A stretch of DNA of 64,000 bases from Micromonospora arborensis (GCF_003205615.1 NZ_PYBV01000003.1:77705-141704), one strand, 5' to 3'. Numbered from the stretch's first letter, positions 34,970 through 43,154 are shown. Notes: a model not told the origin generated them from the sequence alone. Numbers and translations are program-made.

Positions 34970-34998
34970 CTGACCAGGTCGGATCCGGCCGTTACAGT
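34970..34998 (+). promoter_or_regulatory. Promoter for the membrane glycosyltransferase gene
   Basis: CTGACC (34970-34975), a 17-bp spacer and TACAGT (34993-34998) form a good sigma-70-type promoter reading toward the gene at 35164. The rest of the 365-base divergent region (34799-35163) contains the pseB promoter and no gene. Confidence 0.5.
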
Positions 34999-35163
34999 GA
35001 CCGCGCGAGTGACCCGGTGGCGCTGTCCGCAGCCGGTTCCCGCGTTCACCCGACATCCGCACCGGCTCGGTGCGAACGGATCACCCCCGAGCGTCACCCG
35101 TGCAGGCCGACGTGCCCGCCGGTCTGCGCGGGCCCGGTCCGGCCGGCAATTCTGGAGGCGTTG

Positions 35164-36900
35164 ATGGCATCCGGTAGCGACGTGATCGAACGGCCGGCGG
35201 TTGCGGCGGAACCGACGGACTCGGCACCCGCGCGACGCTGGCTGGTGCCGGTGCTGCTGGTCGTCGGTTGGGTGCTCAGCGTCGCCTGGCGGATGTGGCT
35301 GTCCCGGCACATCGTGCTGCCGATCGCGCACACCGACGAGGACAGCTACCTGAACACCGCCCGCGCGCTGGCGGGCGGGCCGGGCGGCTTCAGCAGCGAG
35401 AACGACCTGCTGCGCCGGGTCGGCTACCCGATGCTGATCTCGCCGGCGTTCCTCGGCGACCGGGATTTCAGCGACAGCTACCGGATCGTCCAGCTGATCA
35501 ACGCGATGGCGAACTCGACGCTGCTGCCGCTGGCGTACCTGCTCGGTCGTCGTCTGCTCCGGTTGCGCCGGTCGTACGCGCTGGCGAGCGCCCTCGCGGC
35601 GGCGACCCTCCCGGCCACCGTCTTCTACGCGGGCATCGCCATGATCGACACGGTGATGGCGCCGCTGGTGGTCGCCTGGCTGCTCGCCGTGCACCGCTGG
35701 ATCGGGCGGCCCGGCCCGGTCGCCGCCGCCACCGTCGGTCTGCTGGTCGGCGGGTTCCACCTGCTGCACTCCCGCGGCCTGGTGATCGTGGCGGTGCACG
35801 CCGGGTTGGTCCTGCTGCTGTTCGTCCGTCGCCGGATCAGCCCACCCGCGGTGCTCGCCGCGCTGCTGCCGGTGCTCGCCATGGCGCTCGTGAACGAGGC
35901 CGCCATCCGCTACCTCGGCAACAAGGTCTACCTGCTCGGCAGCACCCCCGGCGGTGGCACGGTCGAGGCGGTCGCCTCCATCCAGGGTGTGGTCCGGGTC
36001 AGCGCGGGCGTCACCACCCAGCTCTGGTACCTCGTGGTGATCACCTTCGGGATGGCCGGAGTGGCCTGGGCCGCCGCCGTCCGCGAGCTGTGGCGCCCAC
36101 GGCACGGCGACGCCGCCCGCTGGACGATGGGCGTGGCGCTGGTGGTGACGCTCGGGGTGGCCGGCGGGTCATCGGTGATCCTGGCCGGCATCACCGGCAA
36201 GCCGCTGGACGCGATCTACGGCCGCTACGTGCAGATGCTGGCGCCGTTCTGGCTGCTCGTCGGGCTCGGCGTGCTGCTCACCGCCGGCCGCCGGGTGGTG
36301 CTGCGCCGGGCGGCCGTCGCGGTGGCCCTGCTGATCGGCGGCGGTGCGCTGATCGCCGCCCGACTCGCCTACGTGGCCAGCCAGGGCCACCGGTTGCGCT
36401 ACGGCGGTTTCAGCGCCCCGGACCTGGCGGCGTTGACCGCGGGCTGGCGGGAGATGCGGCCGGTGGTCGGCTCGCTGGTCGGCATCGCCGGCTGTCTGCT
36501 GCTCGTCGCGGCCGTCCTGGTGCCCCGACTGCGGTTGCCGATGTTCGGCGTCCTCGTCCTGGTCAACCTCGCCACCATGCAGGTGATCGACCAGCACGTC
36601 GTGCGGTCGGCCATCACCAGCACCGCGCCGACGCCCCGGGTGGCCGACGTCGGCGTACGCCCCGGCGAGCGGGTGTGGGCCTCGACCGGTGTGCACTACG
36701 TCCTGCGGTTCAACCTCAGCCACCAGGTGACCTGGACCGACGTGCGGTGGTTCGGCCTCGGGCAGCCGCCGGCCGCGGCGCAGGTGGTGTTCGCCCGCTG
36801 GGCGCCCGGGGCGGCCGACGACTGGGACGGCACGGCGTACGGCTTCGTCCGGCTCGGCGGCAACCCGGCGCAGCACTGGGCGGCCTGGCGGCGGGCCTGA
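35164..36900 (+). CDS. GT-C-type membrane glycosyltransferase-like protein
   Basis: A 578-residue polytopic protein with about eleven to thirteen membrane helices. The first outer loop contains an acidic 'AHTDEDSYLNTARALAGG' motif, as in GT39/GT-C enzymes where Asp-Glu residues bind the lipid-phosphate sugar or metal. The C-terminal 120 residues are soluble. It may add a sugar, from a polyprenyl-phosphate donor, to the wall polymer outside the membrane. The ATG follows ggagg. It is divergent from pseB. Confidence 0.72.
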   Translation: MASGSDVIERPAVAAEPTDSAPARRWLVPVLLVVGWVLSVAWRMWLSRHIVLPIAHTDEDSYLNTARALAGGPGGFSSENDLLRRVGYPMLISPAFLGDRDFSDSYRIVQLINAMANSTLLPLAYLLGRRLLRLRRSYALASALAAATLPATVFYAGIAMIDTVMAPLVVAWLLAVHRWIGRPGPVAAATVGLLVGGFHLLHSRGLVIVAVHAGLVLLLFVRRRISPPAVLAALLPVLAMALVNEAAIRYLGNKVYLLGSTPGGGTVEAVASIQGVVRVSAGVTTQLWYLVVITFGMAGVAWAAAVRELWRPRHGDAARWTMGVALVVTLGVAGGSSVILAGITGKPLDAIYGRYVQMLAPFWLLVGLGVLLTAGRRVVLRRAAVAVALLIGGGALIAARLAYVASQGHRLRYGGFSAPDLAALTAGWREMRPVVGSLVGIAGCLLLVAAVLVPRLRLPMFGVLVLVNLATMQVIDQHVVRSAITSTAPTPRVADVGVRPGERVWASTGVHYVLRFNLSHQVTWTDVRWFGLGQPPAAAQVVFARWAPGAADDWDGTAYGFVRLGGNPAQHWAAWRRA

Positions 36901-36910
36901 ACCGCCGCGC

Positions 36911-36953
36911 CCCGGTGGACACCACTATTCGTGAACGGCGGATGTCCACCGGG
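36911..36953. terminator. Hairpin between the convergent GT-C and pseH-like genes
   Basis: cccggtggaca (36911-36921) pairs perfectly with tgtccaccggg (36943-36953) over a 21-nt loop. Confidence 0.65.
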
Positions 36954-37001
36954 AGCACCGACGGTTAATGATTTCGGTCCGATGCGGATTGGCTACGACA
37001 A

Positions 37002-37511
37002 TCAGCGTTGACGGCGGTCGGCCCGCGCCAGGGAAATCGGGATGACGGTGATTTCCCGGCCGTCGGACAGCTCCTGCCGGGGCGTGCCCTCGACGAATCG
37101 GAAACGCCGGTTCATCTGTCGTACGACGGTATTGTGACCGAGCACCTCGCCGTCGAGCCGGTCCAGGTGCAGCCCGTCGAAGGCGTACTCGACGGCCTCC
37201 CGCATGACCCCCAGCCAGGCGGGCAGCGTCTCACTCCGCCGGTCCAGCCCGTCGGCGTCGAGATAGAAGCCCCACGCGCCGGTACGGGGGCCGTCCAGCC
37301 GCAGGTCGAAGAAGGTGACCACGCCGCAGGGCAGGTCGTCGCGGACATACATCAGCACCCGCCGGGACGGGTCGTCCCGGACCGTCGACCACCACCGCGC
37401 GTGCTCCTCGACGGTGATCTCGTGGCTGGTTTTGCTGACCTGGCGGTTGGTTTCCTGATTACGCCAGGACAACATCAGGTGAACGTCGTCCGCCGTCGCT
37501 TCGCGCAGCAC
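37002..37511 (-). CDS. pseH: PseH-like GNAT N-acyltransferase
   Basis: A 169-residue GNAT-fold protein. 'MLSWRNQETNRQVSKTSHEI' at the N terminus, 'EEHARWWSTV' and 'GAWGFYLDADGLDRRSETLPAW' fit the PseH/RimJ-like group; the C-terminal 'FVEGTPRQEL' strand completes the fold. In the Pse route PseH acetylates the 4-amino group made by PseC, which is the missing step among the neighbours. The gene is divergent from the acyl-carrier module and only 100 bases away, so its donor may be an acyl-ACP rather than, or as well as, acetyl-CoA. The GTG start at 37511 has a weak Shine-Dalgarno. Confidence 0.75.
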   Translation of the reverse strand: MLREATADDVHLMLSWRNQETNRQVSKTSHEITVEEHARWWSTVRDDPSRRVLMYVRDDLPCGVVTFFDLRLDGPRTGAWGFYLDADGLDRRSETLPAWLGVMREAVEYAFDGLHLDRLDGEVLGHNTVVRQMNRRFRFVEGTPRQELSDGREITVIPISLARADRRQR

Positions 37512-37598
37512 GTGCGTCTCGCTTTCTTATCTGTTCACGTCGGGTCCCGGCACCTTACCCGGGCCCACCGGGAAAGCAGATATGCATTCGTTGGGTTG

Positions 37599-37604
37599 TA
37601 GACT
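37599..37604 (+). promoter_or_regulatory. -10 box for a leaderless acyl-carrier operon
   Basis: TAGACT ends exactly seven bases before the ACP start codon and no Shine-Dalgarno is present, which is the spacing of actinobacterial leaderless transcripts. Confidence 0.5.
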
Positions 37605-37611
37605 GCGGCGC

Positions 37612-37863
37612 ATGAACGAATTGAGTCGCGCGCAGATCCGCGACCTCATGGCTCAGGTGCTGAAGAACCAGGACAAGGAGCTGCCCGCGGACGACGCGGC
37701 GCAGTTGCGGGAGATCGGCTTCCGGTCGCTCGACTTCTCCGAGCTGGCCCTTCGGGTGGAGGACGAGACGGGGGAGGAGCTCAACTTCGACGCCCCCGGC
37801 CTGCGCCGCATCGCCACCGTCGGAGACGTTCTCGATTTCCTCGTCGAGCTTCAGCACCAGTGA
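37612..37863 (+). CDS. Acyl carrier protein
   Basis: An 83-residue acidic four-helix carrier. The probable phosphopantetheine site is Ser39 in 'EIGFRSLDFSELALRVEDE'. The usual D-S-L is R-S-L here, an unusual change next to the modified serine, though the following 'LDFSELA' is normal. It heads a four-gene operon with an adenylating ligase, a ketoreductase and a phosphopantetheinyl-transferase-like gene, so it probably carries a specific acyl group for glycan decoration rather than fatty acids. Its stop overlaps the ligase start (GTGA). Confidence 0.87.
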   Translation: MNELSRAQIRDLMAQVLKNQDKELPADDAAQLREIGFRSLDFSELALRVEDETGEELNFDAPGLRRIATVGDVLDFLVELQHQ

Positions 37864-39134
37864 CCGTCGCGACGACCCGTAGCGCCGCCTCCGGGCACCC
37901 GGAGCCGGCCGGCGTCGACAACCGGGTCGTCGTCGGTGGCGCCGCGCTGACCTGGCGTTCGCTGCCGCTGCCGACGCTGTCCGACCCCGTGGCGGTGCTC
38001 GCCCACTCCGCCGTGCACGCGCTCACCGCCGCTCGGCAGCACGCCGTGCACGGCACTGAGCTGCTGCTCAGCACCGCGAGTCGGGTCGACGCGGCGATGC
38101 GTACGGAGCTGCTGGAGGCCGGGTTCACCGTTGGCGTCCTCGACGACGACGGGCTGCGCCCGCACGCCCCGGCCCGGCCGCGAGCCGCCGATCCTGGCCG
38201 GCTCTGGCTGCTGACCTCGGGCTCGACGGGGCGTCCCAAGCGGGTCGGGCACACTCTCGACACACTGACCACCGTGCGGGCCGAGCAACCCGATCGGACC
38301 TGGCTCTGCCCGTACGCCCCCGGCACGTACGCCTGGTGGCAGGTGGTCACCCTGTCGCTGACCCAGCCCGGCCAGCACCTGGTGGTGGTCGAGCCGGACG
38401 AACTGGACGACTGGCCCACGGTCGCGGCCGCGCACGGGGTCGACGCCGCCTCCGGCACCCCGACCTTCTGGCGCCGCACCCTCTACCGGGATGCCGCCGC
38501 GCTGGCCCGGGTGCCGTTGCGCCAGATCACCCTGGGCGGGGAGCCGGTGGACCAGGCGATCCTGGACCAGCTGCGGGAGGTCTTCCCCACGGCCCGGATC
38601 TCCTGGATCTACGCCTCCTCCGAGGTGGGGGCGTCCATCGTGGTGCACGACGGGCGGGCCGGTTTCCCGGTCGACTGGCTGGACCGGGAGGCCCCTGGTC
38701 GGCCGACGCTCTCCGTGCGCGACGACGAGCTGGTGGTCACCTCGCCGTACCACGGCGCCGGGTTGGCCGGCCCGATCCGCACCGGGGACCGGGTGCAGGT
38801 GCTCGACGACCGGGTGCTGATCACCGGCCGCCTGGACTCCGACGAGATCAACGTCGGCGGCAGCAAGGTCTCCGCCGGCGTGGTCAGGGGCGTGCTGACC
38901 GGGCATCCGGCGGTGGCCTGGGCCCGCGTGACCGGTCGCCGCGCCCCGGTGCTCGGGCGGATGGTGGTCGCCGAGGTGGTCCTCACCCCCGCCGGTCCCG
39001 GCGACACCAACGTGCCCGACGAGGGCGCGCTGGTCCGCTGGTGTGCCGACCAGCTTCCCGAGCACGCGGTGCCACGCCGGATCCGCGTACTGACCGAGAT
39101 CCCCGTCAAGGAGACCCTGAAGAGCGATGTCTGA
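37860..39134 (+). CDS. Compact AMP-forming acyl ligase (loads the ACP)
   Basis: A 424-residue ANL-superfamily enzyme, about 100 residues shorter than usual because the N-terminal lobe is reduced. It keeps the phosphate-binding loop 'LLTSGSTGRPKRVGHT', the 'YASSEVGA' motif, 'IRTGDRVQVLDDRVLITGRLDSDEI' (Asp and Arg contacts) and 'INVGGSKVSAG'. The C-terminal 'PVKETLKSD' supplies the catalytic Lys. It should adenylate a carboxylic acid and pass it to the ACP encoded just before it. The acid cannot be read from the sequence. It is coupled at both ends (4-bp and 8-bp overlaps). Confidence 0.85.
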   Translation: MTVATTRSAASGHPEPAGVDNRVVVGGAALTWRSLPLPTLSDPVAVLAHSAVHALTAARQHAVHGTELLLSTASRVDAAMRTELLEAGFTVGVLDDDGLRPHAPARPRAADPGRLWLLTSGSTGRPKRVGHTLDTLTTVRAEQPDRTWLCPYAPGTYAWWQVVTLSLTQPGQHLVVVEPDELDDWPTVAAAHGVDAASGTPTFWRRTLYRDAAALARVPLRQITLGGEPVDQAILDQLREVFPTARISWIYASSEVGASIVVHDGRAGFPVDWLDREAPGRPTLSVRDDELVVTSPYHGAGLAGPIRTGDRVQVLDDRVLITGRLDSDEINVGGSKVSAGVVRGVLTGHPAVAWARVTGRRAPVLGRMVVAEVVLTPAGPGDTNVPDEGALVRWCADQLPEHAVPRRIRVLTEIPVKETLKSDV

Positions 39135-39882
39135 CCCCGCCGACACCCAGCTCGTACCGCCCAGCACCGTGGTCCTCGTCTCCGGCGGTTCCCGTGGCCT
39201 GGGCCTGGCCATCGTCACCGACCTGCTCGACGCGGGCGTCAAGGTGGCCGCGTTCGCCCGCACCATCACGCCGGAGCTGGAGAAGCTCGCCGCCGACCAT
39301 CCGGACCGGGTGCACGTCGGCTCGGTGGACGTCACCGACCTGCGCGCCGCGCAGAGCTTCGTCCGGGAGGTCGAGCAGCACCTCGGCCCGATCGACGGCA
39401 TCGTGAACAACGCCGCCATGGGACAGGACTCCCTGCACGCGCACACCGCCACCGACGACATCGCCCGGATCATCGAGACCAACCTGACCGCCCCGTTGCA
39501 GCTGACCCGGCTGGTGATCCGCCGGATGCTCGGCAAGGGCCTGCGCGGGCGGATCGTCAACATCACCTCGATCTGCGGGCAGCGCGGTTTCCCGGGTCTG
39601 GTCGCGTACTCGGCCACCAAGGGCGGCATGGACGCCGCCACGCGCTCGCTCGCCCGGGAGCTGGGCGGCCGGATGCTGGTCAACTCGGTCGCGCCCGGCT
39701 TCTTCGCCTCGGAGATGTCCGCCGTGCTCGGCCCGACCCAGCTCGACCAGATCGTGCGCCGCACCCCGACCGGTCACCTGACCGAGCCGGTGGAGGTCAC
39801 GCCGGTGGTGCGGATGCTGCTGCGCGAGCACACCAACATCAACGGCCAGGTCATCGTGGTGGACGGTGCCGCCTCCATCTGA
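39127..39882 (+). CDS. SDR oxidoreductase (3-oxoacyl-ACP reductase-like)
   Basis: A 251-residue classical SDR. The NADP loop is 'VSGGSRGLG', then 'GIVNNAAMG', catalytic Ser in 'NITSICGQRG' and Tyr-x-x-x-Lys in 'VAYSATKGGMDAA', closing with 'INGQVIVVDGAASI'. The match to FabG and its place after ACP and ligase suggest that it reduces a 3-oxoacyl (or other keto) group while bound to the ACP, giving a hydroxyacyl. Reduction of a nucleotide sugar is the alternative. Confidence 0.87.
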   Translation: MSDPADTQLVPPSTVVLVSGGSRGLGLAIVTDLLDAGVKVAAFARTITPELEKLAADHPDRVHVGSVDVTDLRAAQSFVREVEQHLGPIDGIVNNAAMGQDSLHAHTATDDIARIIETNLTAPLQLTRLVIRRMLGKGLRGRIVNITSICGQRGFPGLVAYSATKGGMDAATRSLARELGGRMLVNSVAPGFFASEMSAVLGPTQLDQIVRRTPTGHLTEPVEVTPVVRMLLREHTNINGQVIVVDGAASI

Positions 39883-40321
39883 CCTGGACCGGCTGGTCCG
39901 GCCCCGTCCGGTGCCAGGGCTGCTCGCCGTCGCCGAACAGCACCTGCGCATCGGCGCACCCGCCGACCTGACCGACGCGGTGACCCGCAGTCACCTCGAC
40001 GACGGACGTTGCGTCGGCTGGTACGGCCCGCGGACACCGGGGTGGCGGGTGGCCATCGACGCGGAACGCGCCGACGCCGCGGTGCCCCCGACGCTGGCCC
40101 GCCGGTTCGGTGTGGAGGACTTCTGGGCGCGGTGGACCCGTGCCGAGTGCTGCTGCAAGCTGGCCAACGTGCCGGTGGCGGCGTGGTGGCGTCGCCACGG
40201 ATTGAGTACGCCGGCCGACGGGTCCGCGGTCTGGCGGACCCTCTGGCTGGCCGACCTGGTGATCACCGTCGGCTTCGTCCCCGACGGTCGGGGTGCTGCT
40301 GTCGGCGGCTGCTCCCGGTAG
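39866..40321 (+). CDS. Small 4'-phosphopantetheinyl-transferase-like protein
   Basis: A 151-residue protein whose two metal/phosphate motifs resemble Sfp/AcpS-type transferases: 'VAIDAE' (Asp65, Glu67) for h-G-h-D-h-E, and 'WTRAECCCK' (Trp90, Glu94, Lys98) for the W-x-x-K-E-A-x-x-K signature, with an Ala and Cys substituting the usual Lys and Ala. It is shorter than Sfp (about 220) and could be a dedicated enzyme that modifies Ser39 of the adjacent ACP. It overlaps the SDR gene by 17 bases, and its stop codon starts an 80-bp tandem repeat. The function is an inference from motif and context. Confidence 0.62.
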   Translation: MPPPSDLDRLVRPRPVPGLLAVAEQHLRIGAPADLTDAVTRSHLDDGRCVGWYGPRTPGWRVAIDAERADAAVPPTLARRFGVEDFWARWTRAECCCKLANVPVAAWWRRHGLSTPADGSAVWRTLWLADLVITVGFVPDGRGAAVGGCSR

Positions 40322-40614
40322 AGCTGCCCCGCGTGTGGGGCGTCGTCCGTTGTTGGGTGCCCGGTCGGGTGTGGGCTGGTGCCGGTGGTTGGGTCCTGTA
40401 GAGCTGCCCCGCGTGTGGGGCGTCGTCCGTTGTTGGGTGCCCGGTCGGGTGTGGGCTGGTGCCGGTGGTTGGGCCCTGTAGAGCTGCCCCACGTATGGGG
40501 CGTCGCCCGTCGTTGCATCCCGGACGGGTGCTCGCGGTGGTCGGTCTGCCCGTGCCGGTTCGTGGTGCGTGCGGTGGTCGGCTGCTTCTGCCCCAGATCT
40601 GGGGCAGCTCTACA
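40319..40614. repeat. 80-bp tandem repeat with hairpin stems
   Basis: Copies at 40319-40398 and 40399-40478 differ by one base; a diverged third copy starts at 40479. Each opens with tagagctgcccc-gcgtgt-ggggc, a terminator-like stem. An inverted copy of the same head (ggggcagctctaca, 40601-40614) closes the region. The first copy starts at the stop codon of the upstream gene. The rest of the gap to 40700 contains no gene that I can support, only short gacgac repeats. Confidence 0.85.
40588..40607. terminator. Palindromic terminator between convergent genes
   Basis: ctgccccagatctggggcag is a perfect 20-bp self-palindrome. On the minus strand it is preceded by the same tgtagag head as the tandem repeats, so it probably ends pseI transcription. 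Confidence 0.6.
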
Positions 40615-40700
40615 GGCGCTCAGGGGAGTCCGCCGGGCCGGGCTGCACCGCTCGGCGGCCCGGCCGGCGGACGACGGTCAGACGACGGTCGGACGACGGG

Positions 40701-41753
40701 TCAGATCAGGTCCCAGCTCAGGGGAGTGCCGCGTGGGACGTCGGTGGCGAAGGTGCGGCCCAGCACCCGGTCGATCTCCACGGGAGGCAGACCGCCGGCG
40801 GGCCGGATCGACCGCACGTTCCGCGCGGTCACCGGGTCACCGGCGCGGACGTCCTCGACCACGAAGAGGGAACGGCGGAAGCGCAGCCCCTCCTGCTCGG
40901 CCGGGGTTGGGCCGATCGCGGTGCCACCCAGCGCCGCGTACGCGCGGCCGGACTCGGCGACCAGGGCCGCGAGCTCGGCCGGGTTCAGCGAGAAGTCCGA
41001 GTCGACACCGCCGTCGGCCCGATCCAGGGTGACGTGCTTCTCGATGAAGCAGGCGCCCAGCGCCACCGAGGCGACCGCCACCCCGATGCCGGGCGTGTGG
41101 TCGGAGAGCCCGACCGGCACGTCGAACGCGCCGGCCAGCACCGGCAACCGGCGCAGGTTGCTGTCTGCCGGCGGGGCCGGGTAGGACGCGGTGCAGGCCA
41201 GCAGGACGATGCCCGCCGCGCCCGCGTCGCGGGCGGTACGCACCGCGGCGTCGATCTCGGCGACCGTCGCCATCCCCGTGGAGATGACCATCGGCTTGCC
41301 GGTGCTGGCCACGAGCCGGATCAGTGGCAGGTCGACCAGCTCCGACGAGGCGATCTTGTACGCGGGCGCGTCCAGCGACTCCAGCAGCTCCACGGCGGTG
41401 GCGTCGAACGGCGACGAGAAGACGGTCAGGCCCCGTTCGCGGGCCCGCTCGAAGATCGGGGCGTGCCACTCGTACGGGGTGTGCGCACGCTCGTAGAGGC
41501 GGTACAGGTTCTCCCCGCCCCACAACTCATGCCCGCTGGAGATCCGGAACGCCGGGGTGTCGACGTCGATCGTGATGGTGTCCGGCCGGTACGTCTGCAG
41601 CTTCAGCGCGTGCGCCCCGCTCTCGGCCACCGCGTCGACGATGGTCAGCGCCCGGTTCAGATCGCCGTTGTGGTTGCCGGACATCTCGGCGACCACGAAC
41701 GGTCGCTCCCCGGCACCGACCAGGTGCGGTCCGATCTTGATTGTCGCCGTCAT
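40701..41753 (-). CDS. pseI: PseI-like pseudaminic acid synthase
   Basis: A 350-residue enzyme of the NeuB family. It should condense the PseG product with phosphoenolpyruvate to form pseudaminic acid. The N-terminal TIM barrel has 'VVAEMSGNHNGDL' and 'HALKLQTYRPDTITID', the PseI variants of the NeuB motifs, then 'VFSSPFDATAVELLE', 'KIASSELVDLPLI', 'VISTGMA' and 'EKHVTLDR'. The last 60 residues are the SAF/antifreeze-like domain ('RFRRSLFVVEDVRAGDPV'). 'EMSGNHNG' favours Pse over sialic acid synthase. It is followed at its 3' end by the palindromic terminator. Confidence 0.9.
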   Translation of the reverse strand: MTATIKIGPHLVGAGERPFVVAEMSGNHNGDLNRALTIVDAVAESGAHALKLQTYRPDTITIDVDTPAFRISSGHELWGGENLYRLYERAHTPYEWHAPIFERARERGLTVFSSPFDATAVELLESLDAPAYKIASSELVDLPLIRLVASTGKPMVISTGMATVAEIDAAVRTARDAGAAGIVLLACTASYPAPPADSNLRRLPVLAGAFDVPVGLSDHTPGIGVAVASVALGACFIEKHVTLDRADGGVDSDFSLNPAELAALVAESGRAYAALGGTAIGPTPAEQEGLRFRRSLFVVEDVRAGDPVTARNVRSIRPAGGLPPVEIDRVLGRTFATDVPRGTPLSWDLI

Positions 41754-41889
41754 TCCGACCTCTGCTCAGGTACGCCCGCACCGCGGTGCGGTGGTGCTGT
41801 CGTCGTCGTCCACCCAACGAGCGGACGACCTGGAAAACCAGGGCGCCGGGAGCCGACCCGGCCCCCGGCGTGGTGTGTGGCGGGGACGG

Positions 41890-43059
41890 TCACGGTAGGC
41901 GGCCCCCGGCCAGCGCGTCGCGCCGCTGCGCCGTGGCGAGCCCGTCGTTCCGAACTGTCGCGGCGGCACCCGCCCCTCGGCCCGGGTCCTCGTCGGCGCT
42001 GACCGAGGCGGGACCGGCGCCGGTCGACGGGCCACTCCGCCGGAGGCGACCAGCGACCCGGTGAGCCCGGCGCAGCGCCGAGTACGCCAGCCAGTCGCCG
42101 CGCCCGACGAGGCGGTGCTTGAGCCCGGTCACGCCGGAGGGCAGTGGATACCCGCCGGTGGGCAGGTACCGACGGTAGTGCTCGGCGGCCCGCTGGAAGA
42201 AGTCCCGCCGCAGGTGCGGGTGCAGCCGGTCGTCGTTGCCCACCACCACCAGGTAATGGTTGATCATCAGCTGGAACAGCTCGGCCTGCAACCGCTCGTC
42301 CGGGTGTTTGCGCGCGACCCAGTCCAACAGCCGCTCGTACTGGTCGAACGCGTCGAAGTGTCGCCCGCTGCGGGTGGAGGTGATCGCACCCTGCCGACCC
42401 TGCCGGTACAGGTAACAGACCCGGTCCAGCACGGAGATCTTCTCCGCACCGATCAGCAGCGGATGGCTGAACGGGATGTCCTCGTACCAGCCGGGGAAGA
42501 AGCGCAGCTCCAACTGCTCCAGGAAGTCCCGGCGGACCACCTTGTTCCAGGCGGTGTGCTGCACCCGTAGCAGTTGCGGTTGGTCCTCCAGACGGGTCAC
42601 GGCGGGAATTCCGCGCAGCAGGTGACTGCTCGCGTCGACCTCCCGCCGGCCGTCCTCGTGCACCCGCAGGTGGTCCAGCATCAGCACGTCGGGCTGGTGC
42701 TGGCGCAGTCGGTCCAGCACCTCCGGGATCGTGCCCGGCGGCAACCAGTCGTCGCTGTCGAAGAACCAGACGTACCGGCCGGTGGCCACGTCGAGCCCGG
42801 CGTTGCGGGCCAGCCCCAGACCCACGTTGCTGCTCAGGTGCACGACGCGGACGCCGTCGTGTCCGGCGGCGTACGAGCGGAGCATGTCGCCGCAGCCGTC
42901 CGGGGAGGCGTCGTCGACGGCGATCAGCTCGACCGCGTCCGACTCGCCCGCCGGGACGTCGGCCCGGATCGATTCGAGGCACTGGTACAGGTACGCCTCG
43001 ACGCCGTACACGGGCACGACGATGCTCAGCAGCGGTGCGTGCGTCGGCTCAATGACCAC
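41890..43059 (-). CDS. Family 2 glycosyltransferase
   Basis: A 389-residue GT-A glycosyltransferase. 'LLSIVVPVYGVEAYLYQCLESI' starts the nucleotide-binding domain, with 'ELIAVDDASPDGCG', 'GLGLARNAGLDVATGRYVWF' and the metal-binding 'FDSDDWLPPG'. The C-terminal 150 residues are helical and basic and may contact the membrane or acceptor. It resembles polymer glycosyltransferases of teichoic-acid clusters. The GTG at 43059 has gaaggtgg upstream and lies just before the conserved strand; the in-frame GTG at 43104 is less likely. It is probably cotranscribed with pseI, 136 bases downstream. Confidence 0.87.
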   Translation of the reverse strand: MVIEPTHAPLLSIVVPVYGVEAYLYQCLESIRADVPAGESDAVELIAVDDASPDGCGDMLRSYAAGHDGVRVVHLSSNVGLGLARNAGLDVATGRYVWFFDSDDWLPPGTIPEVLDRLRQHQPDVLMLDHLRVHEDGRREVDASSHLLRGIPAVTRLEDQPQLLRVQHTAWNKVVRRDFLEQLELRFFPGWYEDIPFSHPLLIGAEKISVLDRVCYLYRQGRQGAITSTRSGRHFDAFDQYERLLDWVARKHPDERLQAELFQLMINHYLVVVGNDDRLHPHLRRDFFQRAAEHYRRYLPTGGYPLPSGVTGLKHRLVGRGDWLAYSALRRAHRVAGRLRRSGPSTGAGPASVSADEDPGRGAGAAATVRNDGLATAQRRDALAGGRLP

Positions 43060-43125
43060 GCCCGCCACCTTCGACGACCCGGGTGGCCGGCCCCGGAACC
43101 ACACGTGGCCGCTGATGGTGAAGTC

Positions 43126-43154
43126 TCTGAACTCCCGCCCAGCAGAAGGTTAAC
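43126..43154 (-). promoter_or_regulatory. PHO-box-like heptads upstream of the GT2-pseI genes
   Basis: On the minus strand GTTAACC (43154-43148) and GTTCAGA (43132-43126) are 22 bases apart, the same spacing as in front of pseB. Confidence 0.35.

Noticed and set aside
40319..40614. CRISPR-like array
   Set aside because: The repeats are 80 bp and directly abutting without spacers; no cas genes are near.
40701..41753. Sialic acid synthase (NeuB)
   Set aside because: The 'EMSGNHNG' motif and the presence of PseB, PseC and PseG point to pseudaminic acid synthase.
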